64,000 bases of DNA from Undibacterium sp. CCC3.4 (GTDB lineage: Bacteria > Pseudomonadota > Gammaproteobacteria > Burkholderiales > Burkholderiaceae_D). The stretch covers positions 3,472,001-3,536,000 of the forward strand of contig NZ_CP133779.1 in the NCBI RefSeq assembly GCF_034347425.1, given 5' to 3'. The notes beneath the pieces were generated by a model that was not told the origin of the DNA, did no database searches, and saw only the letters and a program-made list of their open reading frames with translations. This document shows, one piece after another, positions 9,078 to 18,294 of the stretch. Numbering within the stretch: position 1 is the stretch's first letter; each line of letters opens with the position of its first letter. The translations under genes and the position numbers were made by a program.

Positions 9078-10367
9078 ATGCCAAATTTGCCCGATAGCTT
9101 GCCGACCTGGCTGGCCTTGCTTGAAACTCGCCATGCCAAAGAAATTGACATGGGGCTCGATCGCGTCGCCGCCGTCAAACAAAGCCTGGACATCCGCTTC
9201 GCTGTGCCTGTGATTATGGTGGCTGGCACCAATGGTAAAGGCTCGACCTGTGCGATGCTCGAAGCGATCTTGCTCGAAGCCGGTTATCGGGTGGGTTTGT
9301 ACAGCAAGCCGCATTTCCTCGATTTCAATGAACGTGCGCGTATCAATGGCACGCCGGTGCAAGATCAATTATTCATCGATAGCTTTGCCGCCGTGGAAGC
9401 GGCGCGTGGCAGTATTTCGCTGACTTACTTCGAATTCACCACGCTGGCCATTTGCAAGTTGCTGGCCGATGCGCCGCTCGATGTTGTGATCCTCGAAGTT
9501 GGTCTTGGCGGTCGTCTCGATGCCGTCAATGTATTCGATGCCGATGTCGCGATTGTGACCAGTGTCGACATCGATCACGTCGATTATCTCGGCGATACGC
9601 GGGAAAAAATCGGCTTTGAAAAAGCCGGTATTTTCCGCGCCGGCAAGCCGGCTATTTGCAGTGATCCACAGCCGCCGCAGTCTTTGATCGATCATGCTCA
9701 GGCCATCGGTGCCGATTTACGTTTGTTCGGGCGCGACTTCAATTACAACGGCGATAAGCAGCAATGGAATTTCGCCGGGCGCGATCAGCGGCGCAATTCA
9801 CTTGGTTATCCTAGTCTGCGCGGTGCCAATCAACTCTTGAATGCCTCGGCGGTGCTGGCAGCCTTGGAAGCCTTGCGTCATGTCTTGCCGGTGGGCGCGC
9901 AGGAAGTGCGTACCGGCTTGGTGATGGTCGATTTGCCCGGGCGTTTTCAAGTCATGCCGGGGCGGCCGACCGTGGTGCTCGATGTCGCGCATAATCCGCA
10001 TGCCGCCGCTACCTTGTCGCAAAATCTCGATAATATGGGCTTTCATGCCTATACTTACGCGGTCTTTGGTTCCATGCTCGATAAAGACGTGGCCGGGGTG
10101 ATCGCGCAACTCAAGCAAAAGATCGATCATTGGCATGTCTGCGATTTACCGCTGCCGCGCGCTGCCTCTGCCGGCGCACTTAAGCAACTGTTACTGGCCG
10201 CGGACGTGCTCGATGACGCTGAAAAAAGCATCACTGAGTTCAGTTCGCCCGAAAATGCCTATGCTGATGCGCTCAGTAAGGCGGGTGAAAATGATAGAAT
10301 AGTGGTCTTCGGTTCCTTTCTGACGGTGGCCGGAGTGATGCGTGCCAGACGAGCGGCACTGCATTGA
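9078..10367 (+). CDS. folC: bifunctional dihydrofolate synthase / folylpolyglutamate synthase
   Basis: The 429-residue Mur-ligase-fold enzyme adds L-glutamate to dihydropteroate and then extends the polyglutamate tail of folates, using ATP. The P-loop is GTNGKGST (residues 50-57). Other family blocks are YSKPHFLDFNERARING, DVVILEVGLGGRLDAVN, SVDIDHVDYLGDT, and a C-terminal LDVAHNPHAA. The start at 9078 is chosen because the homologous N-terminus (LPDSLPTWLALLE) begins there; the longer frame from 9036 reads through the terminator stem. The SPOR-domain gene begins 46 bases after its stop. Confidence 0.95.
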   Translation: MPNLPDSLPTWLALLETRHAKEIDMGLDRVAAVKQSLDIRFAVPVIMVAGTNGKGSTCAMLEAILLEAGYRVGLYSKPHFLDFNERARINGTPVQDQLFIDSFAAVEAARGSISLTYFEFTTLAICKLLADAPLDVVILEVGLGGRLDAVNVFDADVAIVTSVDIDHVDYLGDTREKIGFEKAGIFRAGKPAICSDPQPPQSLIDHAQAIGADLRLFGRDFNYNGDKQQWNFAGRDQRRNSLGYPSLRGANQLLNASAVLAALEALRHVLPVGAQEVRTGLVMVDLPGRFQVMPGRPTVVLDVAHNPHAAATLSQNLDNMGFHAYTYAVFGSMLDKDVAGVIAQLKQKIDHWHVCDLPLPRAASAGALKQLLLAADVLDDAEKSITEFSSPENAYADALSKAGENDRIVVFGSFLTVAGVMRARRAALH

Positions 10368-10413
10368 TGCCGCAAATGATCAGATCAATCAAATATTAAG
10401 CAGATATTCGCAC

Positions 10414-11364
10414 ATGGGTTTGCTCTCGCGCTTTAAAAAAAAGCCAGAAACATCGAATGCTCACGAAAACGGTGAATTTCGCTCACGCTCTGCCGAAGAC
10501 AGTTTGGAATCGCGCGCGCGTGGTAAAAAAACCGAGGCACCGCGCCGTGGTCAGCTCAGCGACCCTATGCTGCCGGAAAAAAAGCGCGCACGCCGACGTT
10601 TGATCGGTGCCGTGGCGCTGGCGCTGGCTGTCATCATCGGTTTGCCGATGTTGCTCGATTCCGAACCCAAGCCCTTGTCCGATGACATCAGTATTCGCAT
10701 TCCTTCCAAAGATAAGCCTCTGAGTGCCGCTTCGGCGGCGGCGCAATTGCCTGTGCCGGCACGTCAAATCGCTGCTCCGGAGCTTGATGCCAGCGAAGAA
10801 ATCATCGAGCCGGTGAGCCCGGCGACCAACAAAGTGGCAGCGCTCGTCGCTGCTCCGCAGCCGACTCCGCATGTTGTTGCGGCCGAGATACCGGCGAAAC
10901 TCGAACGCCTGCCAGAATTGAAGAGCGAGCCTAAGCCGGAAGTTAAACCGCCCAAGCCGAGCAAACCGGTCGAAGCCGAAGTGGCCCTCAAGCCTGAGCA
11001 TAAGAGTGAGAGCAAAGCCGAGCCTAAGCTGGAGAGCAAGCCAGAGCCTGCGAAAGCGCTCAAGTCCGACGACGATGCGGCGCGCGCGCTGGCCATACTC
11101 GAAGGAAAAAGCAGCCCGAAAGCCGCGCCGAAGTCTGCTTATTTGGTACAGGTAGCAGCCTTGGCGGCGCAGGATAAAGTCGATGATTTACAGGCCAAGC
11201 TCAAGGCGGCCGGCATCCATTCTTACACCCAGAAAGTGGCGACCTCCTCGGGGGAGAAAATTCGAGTGCGGGTTGGACCTTTCGAGTCGCACGAAGAAGC
11301 CGATAGAATGCAAGCCAAGCTCAGCAAACTCGGTGTCGGCGGCACGCTGATTCCGGCTAACTGA
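10414..11364 (+). CDS. SPOR-domain membrane protein (DedD-like)
   Basis: The 316-residue protein has a basic cytoplasmic tail, one transmembrane helix (about 63-81, LIGAVALALAVIIGLPMLL), and a long Lys/Pro/Glu/Ala-rich periplasmic linker with many K-P and K-S-E repeats. A C-terminal SPOR domain follows (about 243-316, starting YLVQVAALAAQDKVDDLQ). SPOR domains bind denuded septal peptidoglycan, so the protein is expected at the division site. The ATG at 10414 is used because the frame upstream overlaps the end of folC. It sits between folC and cvpA exactly as dedD does in E. coli. Confidence 0.9.
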   Translation: MGLLSRFKKKPETSNAHENGEFRSRSAEDSLESRARGKKTEAPRRGQLSDPMLPEKKRARRRLIGAVALALAVIIGLPMLLDSEPKPLSDDISIRIPSKDKPLSAASAAAQLPVPARQIAAPELDASEEIIEPVSPATNKVAALVAAPQPTPHVVAAEIPAKLERLPELKSEPKPEVKPPKPSKPVEAEVALKPEHKSESKAEPKLESKPEPAKALKSDDDAARALAILEGKSSPKAAPKSAYLVQVAALAAQDKVDDLQAKLKAAGIHSYTQKVATSSGEKIRVRVGPFESHEEADRMQAKLSKLGVGGTLIPAN

Positions 11365-11372
11365 GGGCTGCT

Positions 11373-11861
11373 GTGACGCTGTTCGATTATATCGTTCTGC
11401 TGATCTTACTGTGTTCGGTAGTGATCAGCACGATGCGCGGCTTGATCAAAGAAATCCTCTCTCTGGTGAGTTGGATTGTTGCCTTTGTACTGGCCAATGC
11501 TTACAGCGAACTGGTGTCGGCCTGGCTGCCGGCCGTGTTTCCAGGGCAGATCGTGCGCTTGATCGTGGCCTTTCTGGCGCTGTTCATCGGCGTGCGCTTG
11601 CTCATGGCGCTGGTGATGCGCGCCGTTGACGCCATCATTAAGGCCAGTGGCATGTCTTTGGCCGACAGCGGTTTGGGTGGAATATTTGGACTGGCACGCG
11701 GCTGCGTGCTGGTATTGGCGGCGGTATTGGTGTGCGGAATGACCGCCATACCGCAGCAAGCCTTTTGGAAGAATGCTCTCTTGAGTCCCCTGGCGGAAAC
11801 CGCGGCACAAACAGTGATCCCGTTTTTGCCAGCGTCGATTTCCGGCCACGTCCGGTTTTAA
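11373..11861 (+). CDS. cvpA: CvpA family membrane protein
   Basis: The 162-residue inner-membrane protein has four hydrophobic segments and the CvpA opening FDYIVLLILLCSVVISTMRG with LIKEILSLVSWIVAF. CvpA is linked to colicin V production and envelope homeostasis; its biochemical role is unsettled. Translation starts at GTG 11373, 8 bases after the SPOR gene, and purF follows 22 bases after the stop. The cvpA-purF order is conserved across proteobacteria. Confidence 0.93.
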   Translation: MTLFDYIVLLILLCSVVISTMRGLIKEILSLVSWIVAFVLANAYSELVSAWLPAVFPGQIVRLIVAFLALFIGVRLLMALVMRAVDAIIKASGMSLADSGLGGIFGLARGCVLVLAAVLVCGMTAIPQQAFWKNALLSPLAETAAQTVIPFLPASISGHVRF

Positions 11862-11883
11862 TTTGTCTTTTTAGGAGTCCACC

Positions 11884-13404
11884 ATGTGTGGCATCGTCGG
11901 TGTAGTTTCAAAAAATCCCGTCAATCAGTTGCTGTATGACGCCTTGCTGCTATTGCAGCATCGCGGTCAAGATGCGGCCGGTATCGCCACCAATCATGGC
12001 AATAAATTTGCCATGCACAAGGCCAATGGCTTGGTGCGTGACGTGTTCCGTACTCGTAATATGCGTTCTTTGCCCGGTAATATAGGCATAGGCCAGGTGC
12101 GTTATCCCACCGCCGGTTCGACCAGTGAAGAAGAAGCGCAGCCATTTTATGTCAATGCGCCATTCGGTATTGTGTTGGCCCATAACGGCAACCTGACCAA
12201 TGCCGTTGAACTGAAAATCGAACTGTTTAAAAACGATAGACGTCACCTCAATACCGATTCTGACTCGGAAGTCTTGCTCAATATTCTTGCGCATCAAATC
12301 CAGGAAGTCACCAGCGGTTATTCGCTCGATCCTGATGCCTTGTTTCACGCCGTCTCCATGTTGCATCGTCGCGTGCGTGGTTCGTATGCGGTGGTAGCGA
12401 CCATCGCCGGCTACGGTTTGCTGGCTTTCCGCGACCCCTTCGGCATTCGCCCTCTGTGCATAGGCATCGCCGAAACCGATAGCGGTACCGAATACATGAT
12501 TGCCAGCGAATCGGTGGCACTCGAAGGTTTGGGTTTCAAATTCCTGCGCGATGTTGAGCCGGGCGAAGCCTTGTTCATCGATCTCGACGGCAACCTCTAC
12601 AGTCAGCAATGCGCCGATAATCCTACGCTCAATCCCTGCGCATTTGAATATGTCTATTTGGCCCGTCCCGATTCCATCATCGATGGTGCTTCAGTCTATC
12701 TGACGCGTTTGAAAATGGGTGAATACCTGGCCGAAAAAGTGCGCCAACAATTCAGCAGCGGTGAGATCGACGTGGTCATGCCGATTCCCGATTCCTCGCG
12801 CCCGTCGGCGATGGAATTGGCGTTGAAACTTAATCTCGATTATCGCGAAGGTTTCATTAAGAATCGCTATATCGGTCGTACCTTCATGATGCCGGGTCAA
12901 GCCGTGCGAACGAAATCGGTGCGTCAGAAATTGAATGCCATCAGTTCTGAATTCAAAGGTAAGAGTGTGTTGCTGGTCGATGACTCCATCGTGCGCGGTA
13001 CCACCAGCCGCGAAATCGTACAGATGGCACGCGAATCGGGCGCGAAGCGCGTGATTTTTGCTTCGGCCGCACCACCGGTACAATTTCCTAACGTGTACGG
13101 TATCGACATGCCGACGCGCAGTGAATTAATCGCCTACGGTCGTTCCGAGCAAGAAGTCTGCCGCGAAATTACTGCCGACGCCTTGGTTTATCAAGATGTT
13201 GCATCAATGAAACGCTCGATTTCGGACGTCAATCCGGCTTTGCGCAGCATTGAAGCCTCGTGCTTTGACGGTCATTACGTGACCGGTGACGTGACGGCTG
13301 CCTACCTCGATCGATTGGAAGCGGCACGCAATAATCCACGCGCCGAACCGGAAGACTTACTGCGTTCGCAATTGAACCTCAATTTAGCAGCTCGCGGCGA
13401 CTAA
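11884..13404 (+). CDS. purF: amidophosphoribosyltransferase
   Basis: The 506-residue enzyme starts de novo purine synthesis by converting PRPP and glutamine to 5-phosphoribosylamine. The glutaminase nucleophile is C2 in MCGIVGVVS, exposed after Met removal, with RHNGN-type residues in VLAHNGNLTNA and GRG-like GIRPL further on. The PRPP loop is near residues 362-376 (VLLVDDSIVRGTTS). The start ATG at 11884 has an RBS (aggag) 7 bases upstream. It is the last gene of the long plus-strand run and is followed by a strong terminator. Confidence 0.97.
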   Translation: MCGIVGVVSKNPVNQLLYDALLLLQHRGQDAAGIATNHGNKFAMHKANGLVRDVFRTRNMRSLPGNIGIGQVRYPTAGSTSEEEAQPFYVNAPFGIVLAHNGNLTNAVELKIELFKNDRRHLNTDSDSEVLLNILAHQIQEVTSGYSLDPDALFHAVSMLHRRVRGSYAVVATIAGYGLLAFRDPFGIRPLCIGIAETDSGTEYMIASESVALEGLGFKFLRDVEPGEALFIDLDGNLYSQQCADNPTLNPCAFEYVYLARPDSIIDGASVYLTRLKMGEYLAEKVRQQFSSGEIDVVMPIPDSSRPSAMELALKLNLDYREGFIKNRYIGRTFMMPGQAVRTKSVRQKLNAISSEFKGKSVLLVDDSIVRGTTSREIVQMARESGAKRVIFASAAPPVQFPNVYGIDMPTRSELIAYGRSEQEVCREITADALVYQDVASMKRSISDVNPALRSIEASCFDGHYVTGDVTAAYLDRLEAARNNPRAEPEDLLRSQLNLNLAARGD

Positions 13405-13428
13405 AGCTGCTGCTGTAAATGTGAATAC

Positions 13429-13459
13429 CAACCCGCCGGTGTGTCAGGCGGGTTTTTTT
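13429..13459 (+). terminator. intrinsic terminator of the trpF-purF run
   Basis: The stem AACCCGCC / GGCGGGTT with loop ggtgtgtca is followed by seven T, 25 bases after the purF stop. Confidence 0.88.
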
Positions 13460-13472
13460 GTTTGCAATCTTG

Positions 13473-13947
13473 ATCAAAAATCTGACTAGGGTTTGAAACC
13501 CCGGCCAAAAGAGGCTGTCGCAAAAGGGTAGTGAGTCGGTATCATTACCCCAACTGGTGGCCACGTCATTCCTGCGCGCTTTTGGCAGGAGCCCAGCGGC
13601 GTTCGTGGTTAACTGAAAATGCCAGAAATTGTGGCATTTTCAGTGTAAAAAACGACGCTGGGTTCCCGCCAAAAGCATGCGGGAATGACGAGGCTGTGGC
13701 ATGCGGGAATGACGAGGCTGTGGCATGCGGGAATGACGAGGTATGCGGTGTTTCAGGTGTGAAAAACGTCCATCAGGCTTTTGCGACAGCCTCTTCAGAA
13801 TCAGCGCGCTTTTGCGCGGGAACCTGGTGGCGTTCGTGCTTAAAGAATTGGCCGGTGAGCGACGAAGGCGCGACGCGATGGGAGGAGATACAAACCCCTG
13901 CCAGAGTCTGTTCCATCGTCGCTTGCGACGATCCATTAAGTTGTTTG
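13473..13947. repeat. composite repeat copy A (outer module plus inverted-repeat element)
   Basis: The outer left arm (13473-13506, contains TGACTAGGGTTTGAAACCCC and ends GGCC) and the outer right arm (13850-13947, starts GGCCGGTGAGCGACGAAG, ends TTAAGTTGTTTG) recur around 33.6-34.0 kb and 43.5-43.8 kb. Between them lies a 283-bp element (13511-13793) bounded by the 16-bp inverted repeat GAGGCTGTCGCAAAAG / CTTTTGCGACAGCCTC. Its core folds into a long hairpin around the inverted repeat of TGGCATTTTCAGT. Three tandem 24-bp units (13675-13742) begin GCATGCGGGAATGACGAG. Relative to copy B the inner element is inverted: the AAAA and TTCA spacers have swapped sides. No convincing coding frame exists here. 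This covers most of the gap between purF and the TonB receptor gene. Confidence 0.85.
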
Positions 13948-14081
13948 TGTGCTGCACTTGTTTCATTTCCATACAAAACTGTTGCATCCTGAACTTTGCC
14001 TCGGCGATGGATGTCTCTACAATGGTGTAGTGCACAAAAATTGTCAAAAACACTAATATTTACTTTTTAATACTGATACTT

Positions 14082-16340
14082 ATGCCTATTTCCTCCCGAT
14101 TTTCTCCTGTGTTCATCGCGGTATTGGCTGTGACGATGTCGGGCGTAGATGCGCAGGTACTGACACCAGCCGAAAACAAGCGGAGCGACAGCGTCGGTAG
14201 TGAGTTTAAGCCGCTTAAAAAAACCCCGCCGGTCGAAATTGAGGCAGTGCAGAAAGTGGTCATCGATGGCGGGCGTAATGAAGACGATGTTCGCCGCCAG
14301 TCGACTGCGGCCAAAATGATTTTCGGCCGTGAAGAACTCGATCGCAATGGTGATACCAATCTTGCTGATGTGCTCAAACGCTTGCCGGGTGTGAGTATCG
14401 GTGGGCGCGCCGGGCGCGGTGGCGATATTCGTATGCGCGGCATGGGCAATGGTTATACCCAGATTTTGATCAACGGCGAGCGCGCCCCGCGTGGCTTTTC
14501 CATGGATAGTCTCACGCCTGACCAAGTGGAGCGGATCGAGATCATTCGCGGTGCCGTGGCAGAATTCAGTGCGCAAGCAATCGCCGGCACGATCAATATT
14601 GTTTTGCGTGAAGAATACAAACAAAAGAATACCGACCTGAAACTCTCACTGGCTGCCGAGCAAGATCGGCTCGCGCCGAATGTCTCACTCACGTATCCCG
14701 GTGAAATCGGCAGCCTCAGCTACACCCTCAGTGCTTCGCTGTTCCAGAATCGGCAAGCCGATACCGGCACTACCGACTCGCACGAGACCGGCAGCGACGG
14801 GGCGACCACACTGATTCAAAAGGAAAGCGACCAAAGCCGACGCCGTAGCAGCGGTGGTAATTTTACCCCGCGTTTCAAATACACTTTCAGTAATGGCGAC
14901 GCCTTGACAGTACAACCATTCCTGATGAGCTCACGCAGTAACTCGGATGGCAGCAGTCAGGTCGATCAAATTTATCGTTCCCCGAGCTTGGTGACCCTGC
15001 CACCGTATGCGTTTGCCGCCAACAGCGGCAGTACCGAGTCGACGTTTTTCCGTCTTTTCGGTGATTGGCAGCATAAGTTCGATGACAATGGCAAGTTGGT
15101 GGTGAAGTTCGGCGGCGGCTATGGTCAAAACGACTCGGCTTCACTGAGTAATCAGTATGATGGGGCCGGTAAGCTGCAAAATGTGGTCAGCGTGAATAAT
15201 CACACGCGCGATCAAAGCCTGAAAAATGGCGGCAAGTACAGCTTGCCGATTGGTTCTGGGCAAACCTTTGCCGCCGGTTGGGATGCCGAAATAGGGCGCC
15301 GTACCGAGAGCAGTATTTCACTCAATAATGGCCGGCCGCAATTCGACGATTCCGGCGATGATCTGAGTGCCAGCACGCGCCGCTTGGCACTGTTCGTGCA
15401 AGATGAATTTGATATTAATGCACAATTCTCCGCCTATGCCGGTTTGCGCTGGGAAGGCATTGCCACCACCAGCAGCTTATCCAATGGCCAGGCGATCGAT
15501 AATCGCAGTCGGGTCTTGAGTCCGATCTTACACGGCGTCTGGCGCTTGTCCGAGGCCAGCAAAGATCAGATACGCTTGAGCTACGCCACCACTTACCGTG
15601 CACCGACACTCAATGATTTGATTGCCGTTCCAAGTATTTCCAATCTCAATAGTCCGACTCGGCCCGATCGCACCGGTAATCCTCTGCTGAAACCGGAACT
15701 ATCGAAAGGCATAGATTTAGCATTTGAGCATTATCTGACGCGATCGGGTTTGATCAGCGCCAACCTGTTTGTGCGCCAGATCGATGATCTGATGCGTCGC
15801 ACCACGCAATTGGTGGCTAGCGCCAGCGGTCCGCGCTGGGTGTCGACCCCGCTCAATATCGGATCGGCCACCACCAAAGGCATAGAGTTGGAAGCGAAAT
15901 TTCAGTTGCAAGAGTTTTTCCCAGAAGGGCCGGCGATTGATGTGCGCAGTAATTACAGCCGTTTCTGGTCGAATGTCGATGATATTCCCGGTCCGAACAA
16001 TAAAATCGACCAGCAGCCGGGGCAATTGGCCAACTTCGGGCTCGATTACCGGCCACGCGGCCTGCCGCTGACCGTCGGGGCTAACCTGAACTGGACGCCG
16101 GCCTATCAAACCCAAAGCAGTTTGACACAACTCAGCAGCACCGGTCGCAAACGCCAACTCGACGTATATGGTTTATGGCGCATCTCACCGTCGCTGCAAG
16201 TGCGGCTGTCGGCCAATAATTTACGCCCCGATGAGGCGGTGAGTAGCAGTGAAGTCAATCTCGGCGGCATTGATCACCTCGATAATGTGTTTTCGCAGAC
16301 TTATACTACTTACAATTTACGAGTGGAAATGAAATTGTAA
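14082..16340 (+). CDS. TonB-dependent outer-membrane receptor
   Basis: The 752-residue protein has a signal peptide (MPISSRFSPVFIAVLAVTMS, cut near residue 24). The plug domain (about 75-185) carries TNLADVLKRLPGVSIGG, IRMRGMGNGYTQILINGERA, and the closing VERIEIIRGAVAEFSAQAIAGTI... segment. A 22-strand barrel-like C-terminal region follows, rich in alternating aromatic/polar strands and ending in YNLRVEMKL. Such receptors take up siderophores, vitamin B12, heme or glycans using TonB energy. The ligand is not evident, and no neighbouring iron genes are present. The start lacks a strong RBS and lies just beyond the composite repeat. Confidence 0.88.
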   Translation: MPISSRFSPVFIAVLAVTMSGVDAQVLTPAENKRSDSVGSEFKPLKKTPPVEIEAVQKVVIDGGRNEDDVRRQSTAAKMIFGREELDRNGDTNLADVLKRLPGVSIGGRAGRGGDIRMRGMGNGYTQILINGERAPRGFSMDSLTPDQVERIEIIRGAVAEFSAQAIAGTINIVLREEYKQKNTDLKLSLAAEQDRLAPNVSLTYPGEIGSLSYTLSASLFQNRQADTGTTDSHETGSDGATTLIQKESDQSRRRSSGGNFTPRFKYTFSNGDALTVQPFLMSSRSNSDGSSQVDQIYRSPSLVTLPPYAFAANSGSTESTFFRLFGDWQHKFDDNGKLVVKFGGGYGQNDSASLSNQYDGAGKLQNVVSVNNHTRDQSLKNGGKYSLPIGSGQTFAAGWDAEIGRRTESSISLNNGRPQFDDSGDDLSASTRRLALFVQDEFDINAQFSAYAGLRWEGIATTSSLSNGQAIDNRSRVLSPILHGVWRLSEASKDQIRLSYATTYRAPTLNDLIAVPSISNLNSPTRPDRTGNPLLKPELSKGIDLAFEHYLTRSGLISANLFVRQIDDLMRRTTQLVASASGPRWVSTPLNIGSATTKGIELEAKFQLQEFFPEGPAIDVRSNYSRFWSNVDDIPGPNNKIDQQPGQLANFGLDYRPRGLPLTVGANLNWTPAYQTQSSLTQLSSTGRKRQLDVYGLWRISPSLQVRLSANNLRPDEAVSSSEVNLGGIDHLDNVFSQTYTTYNLRVEMKL

Positions 16341-16441
16341 GTCTCCCTCGATAGGGTAAATTTTGCAGTGCAACACACGACGGCCGGCAGGAGTACAATA
16401 GCGACAGCGATTTTGCTATCGAACTGGCGCATCTTGCCCTT

Positions 16442-17302
16442 ATGTCTATGTCTGCTCTCGCTCTTAATGTCGATTTTCACAGTCATTCCACTATTTCCGA
16501 TGGCGTCTTGACGCCGGCTGCCTTAGCGGCCCGCGCTGCCGCCAACGGTGTCGCGGTGTGGGCCTTGACCGATCATGATGAAGTCAGCGGTGTCGCTGCC
16601 GCGCGCGCTGCGGCTGCTGAGCTGGGTATGGGGTTTGTGGCGGGGGTGGAAATTTCCATTACTTGGGCCGCGAGCACGATTCATATTGTCGGCCTCGGTA
16701 TCGATGAAACCAATCCGGCCCTGTTGCAGGGCTTGTTACGCACCCGTTCCGGCCGCGAACAACGGGCGCGCGAAATGGCCGCCGATTTGGCGGCGCGCGC
16801 CGGCATCGATGGCGTATACGAAGGTGCGCTGAAATACGTTGGCAACCCCGACTTGATCTCACGTTCGCATTTCGCCCGTTACCTGACCGAGATCGGTGCC
16901 TGTGCTTCGGTTTCCGAAGTCTTTAAAAAATATTTAAGTGAAGGTAAGCCTGGTTATGTGCCGCACCGCTGGGCCAGCCTCAGTGACGCCCTCAGTTGGA
17001 TACAGGGTGCCGGCGGCGTTGCCGTGGTGGCGCATCCTGGTCGCTATGATTTGAGCGAGGTCGCGCGCGATTGCTTTTTCCGTGAATTCCGCGCACTCGG
17101 TGGCAGTGCCATAGAAACCGTGACTGGCAGTCATAGCGTCGATCAATACGAAGAATATACCCGGATTGCCAATCAATATGGCTTTCTGGTGTCGCGCGGT
17201 TCAGACTTTCATTCGCCGGATGACGCCGAAGTCGATATCGGGCGCTTGCCGGCCATGCCTAAATTATCCAAACCAGTATGGCAAGATTGGTTCTCCGCTT
17301 GA
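16442..17302 (+). CDS. PHP-domain phosphoesterase, RNase AM / YciV (TrpH)-like
   Basis: The 286-residue protein is a PHP metallo-phosphoesterase. Metal ligands are seen in DFHSHSTISDG (about 11-21), WALTDHDEVSG, and AGVEIS, with later HPGRYD and SDFHSPDD motifs. E. coli YciV (RNase AM) removes 5' nucleotides from short RNA ends and hydrolyses 3',5'-nucleotide bisphosphates; the same role is inferred here. The start at 16442 could also be the ATG two codons later. The htpX gene follows after about 60 bases, and a functional link is not obvious. Confidence 0.88.
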   Translation: MSMSALALNVDFHSHSTISDGVLTPAALAARAAANGVAVWALTDHDEVSGVAAARAAAAELGMGFVAGVEISITWAASTIHIVGLGIDETNPALLQGLLRTRSGREQRAREMAADLAARAGIDGVYEGALKYVGNPDLISRSHFARYLTEIGACASVSEVFKKYLSEGKPGYVPHRWASLSDALSWIQGAGGVAVVAHPGRYDLSEVARDCFFREFRALGGSAIETVTGSHSVDQYEEYTRIANQYGFLVSRGSDFHSPDDAEVDIGRLPAMPKLSKPVWQDWFSA

Positions 17303-17365
17303 AATCAGCTTGACCGCCCATATCTTCATGCCAGTCTATTTATTTTCCCCAACCGGAGAAATCGC

Positions 17366-18241
17366 ATGAAACGTATCGTCTTATTTCTACTGACCAATCT
17401 GGCTGTGATGGTGGTGATGTCGGTGGTCTTGTCCGTATTGGGCGTGAACCGCTTTTTGACCGCCAATGGTTTGCAATTGGGAACGCTGCTGGCGTTCTCG
17501 CTGGTGGTTGGCTTTACCGGTGCCTTCTTCTCTTTGTTGATCAGTAAGCCTATGGCGAAATGGTCGACTGGCGCACGCGTAATCAGCGCGCCGAGCTCCT
17601 CAACGGAATTGTGGCTAGTCAATACCGTGCGCAACTTGTCTGAACGCGCCGGTATACAAATGCCCGAAGTTGCGGTCTACGATGGTGAGGCCAATGCCTT
17701 TGCCACCGGTGCCTTTAAAAATTCCGCCTTGGTTGCCGTTTCGACGGGTTTGCTTGAGAGCATGACCAAGGAAGAAGTGGAAGCCGTACTCGGCCATGAA
17801 ATCGCCCATATTGCTAACGGTGACATGGTGACGATGACTTTGATACAAGGCGTAGTCAATACTTTCGTGGTATTTTTAGCTCGCGTAGTTGGCTACTTGG
17901 TCGATAAAACTTTTTTCCGCAACAATGACAGTGATCGCCCTGGCATTGGTTACATGATCACCGTGTTTGTCTGTGAAATCGTGTTCGGTATCGCCGCCTC
18001 GATGATCGTTGCCTGGTTTTCGCGCCAGCGCGAATTCCGCGCCGATGCCGGTTCGGCGCGCTTGCTTGGTAACCGCTTGCCGATGATCCATGCGCTCGCG
18101 CGCTTGGGTGGTATGGCACCGGGCGAATTGCCAAAATCGATGGCTGCCGCCGGTATCAGTGATAAACCGGGTTGGAGCGCCTTGTTTTCTTCGCATCCAC
18201 CGATGGAGCAACGTATCGCTGCATTGCAAAATTTGAAATAA
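17366..18241 (+). CDS. htpX: membrane zinc metalloprotease HtpX
   Basis: The 291-residue M48 protease acts in inner-membrane protein quality control together with FtsH. Two N-terminal transmembrane helices (about 4-28 and 36-57) are followed by the zinc site HEIAH in [20 protein letters not shown]. Two more hydrophobic segments come next, then the third ligand region in [14 protein letters not shown]. The start ATG is preceded by cggagaaatcgc, a good RBS. Length and motif order match the family. Confidence 0.96.
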   Translation: MKRIVLFLLTNLAVMVVMSVVLSVLGVNRFLTANGLQLGTLLAFSLVVGFTGAFFSLLISKPMAKWSTGARVISAPSSSTELWLVNTVRNLSERAGIQMPEVAVYDGEANAFATGAFKNSALVAVSTGLLESMTKEEVEAVLGHEIAHIANGDMVTMTLIQGVVNTFVVFLARVVGYLVDKTFFRNNDSDRPGIGYMITVFVCEIVFGIAASMIVAWFSRQREFRADAGSARLLGNRLPMIHALARLGGMAPGELPKSMAAAGISDKPGWSALFSSHPPMEQRIAALQNLK

Positions 18242-18294
18242 TCCTGTTTTTTCACCCTCAGGCGGCGGCTCTGGCTGTCGCCTTGATTCATTTT

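Noticed and set aside
13675..13742. Tandem 24-bp units resembling a CRISPR array
   Set aside because: Units are adjacent without unique spacers, only three exist, and no cas genes are nearby.
13640..14053. Minus-strand 137-residue open frame rich in repeated HSRM/PQ units, with similar frames at 33650-34000 and 43504-43908
   Set aside because: They read through the repeat element and share sequence only because the repeats do; no domain, RBS or codon pattern supports a gene.
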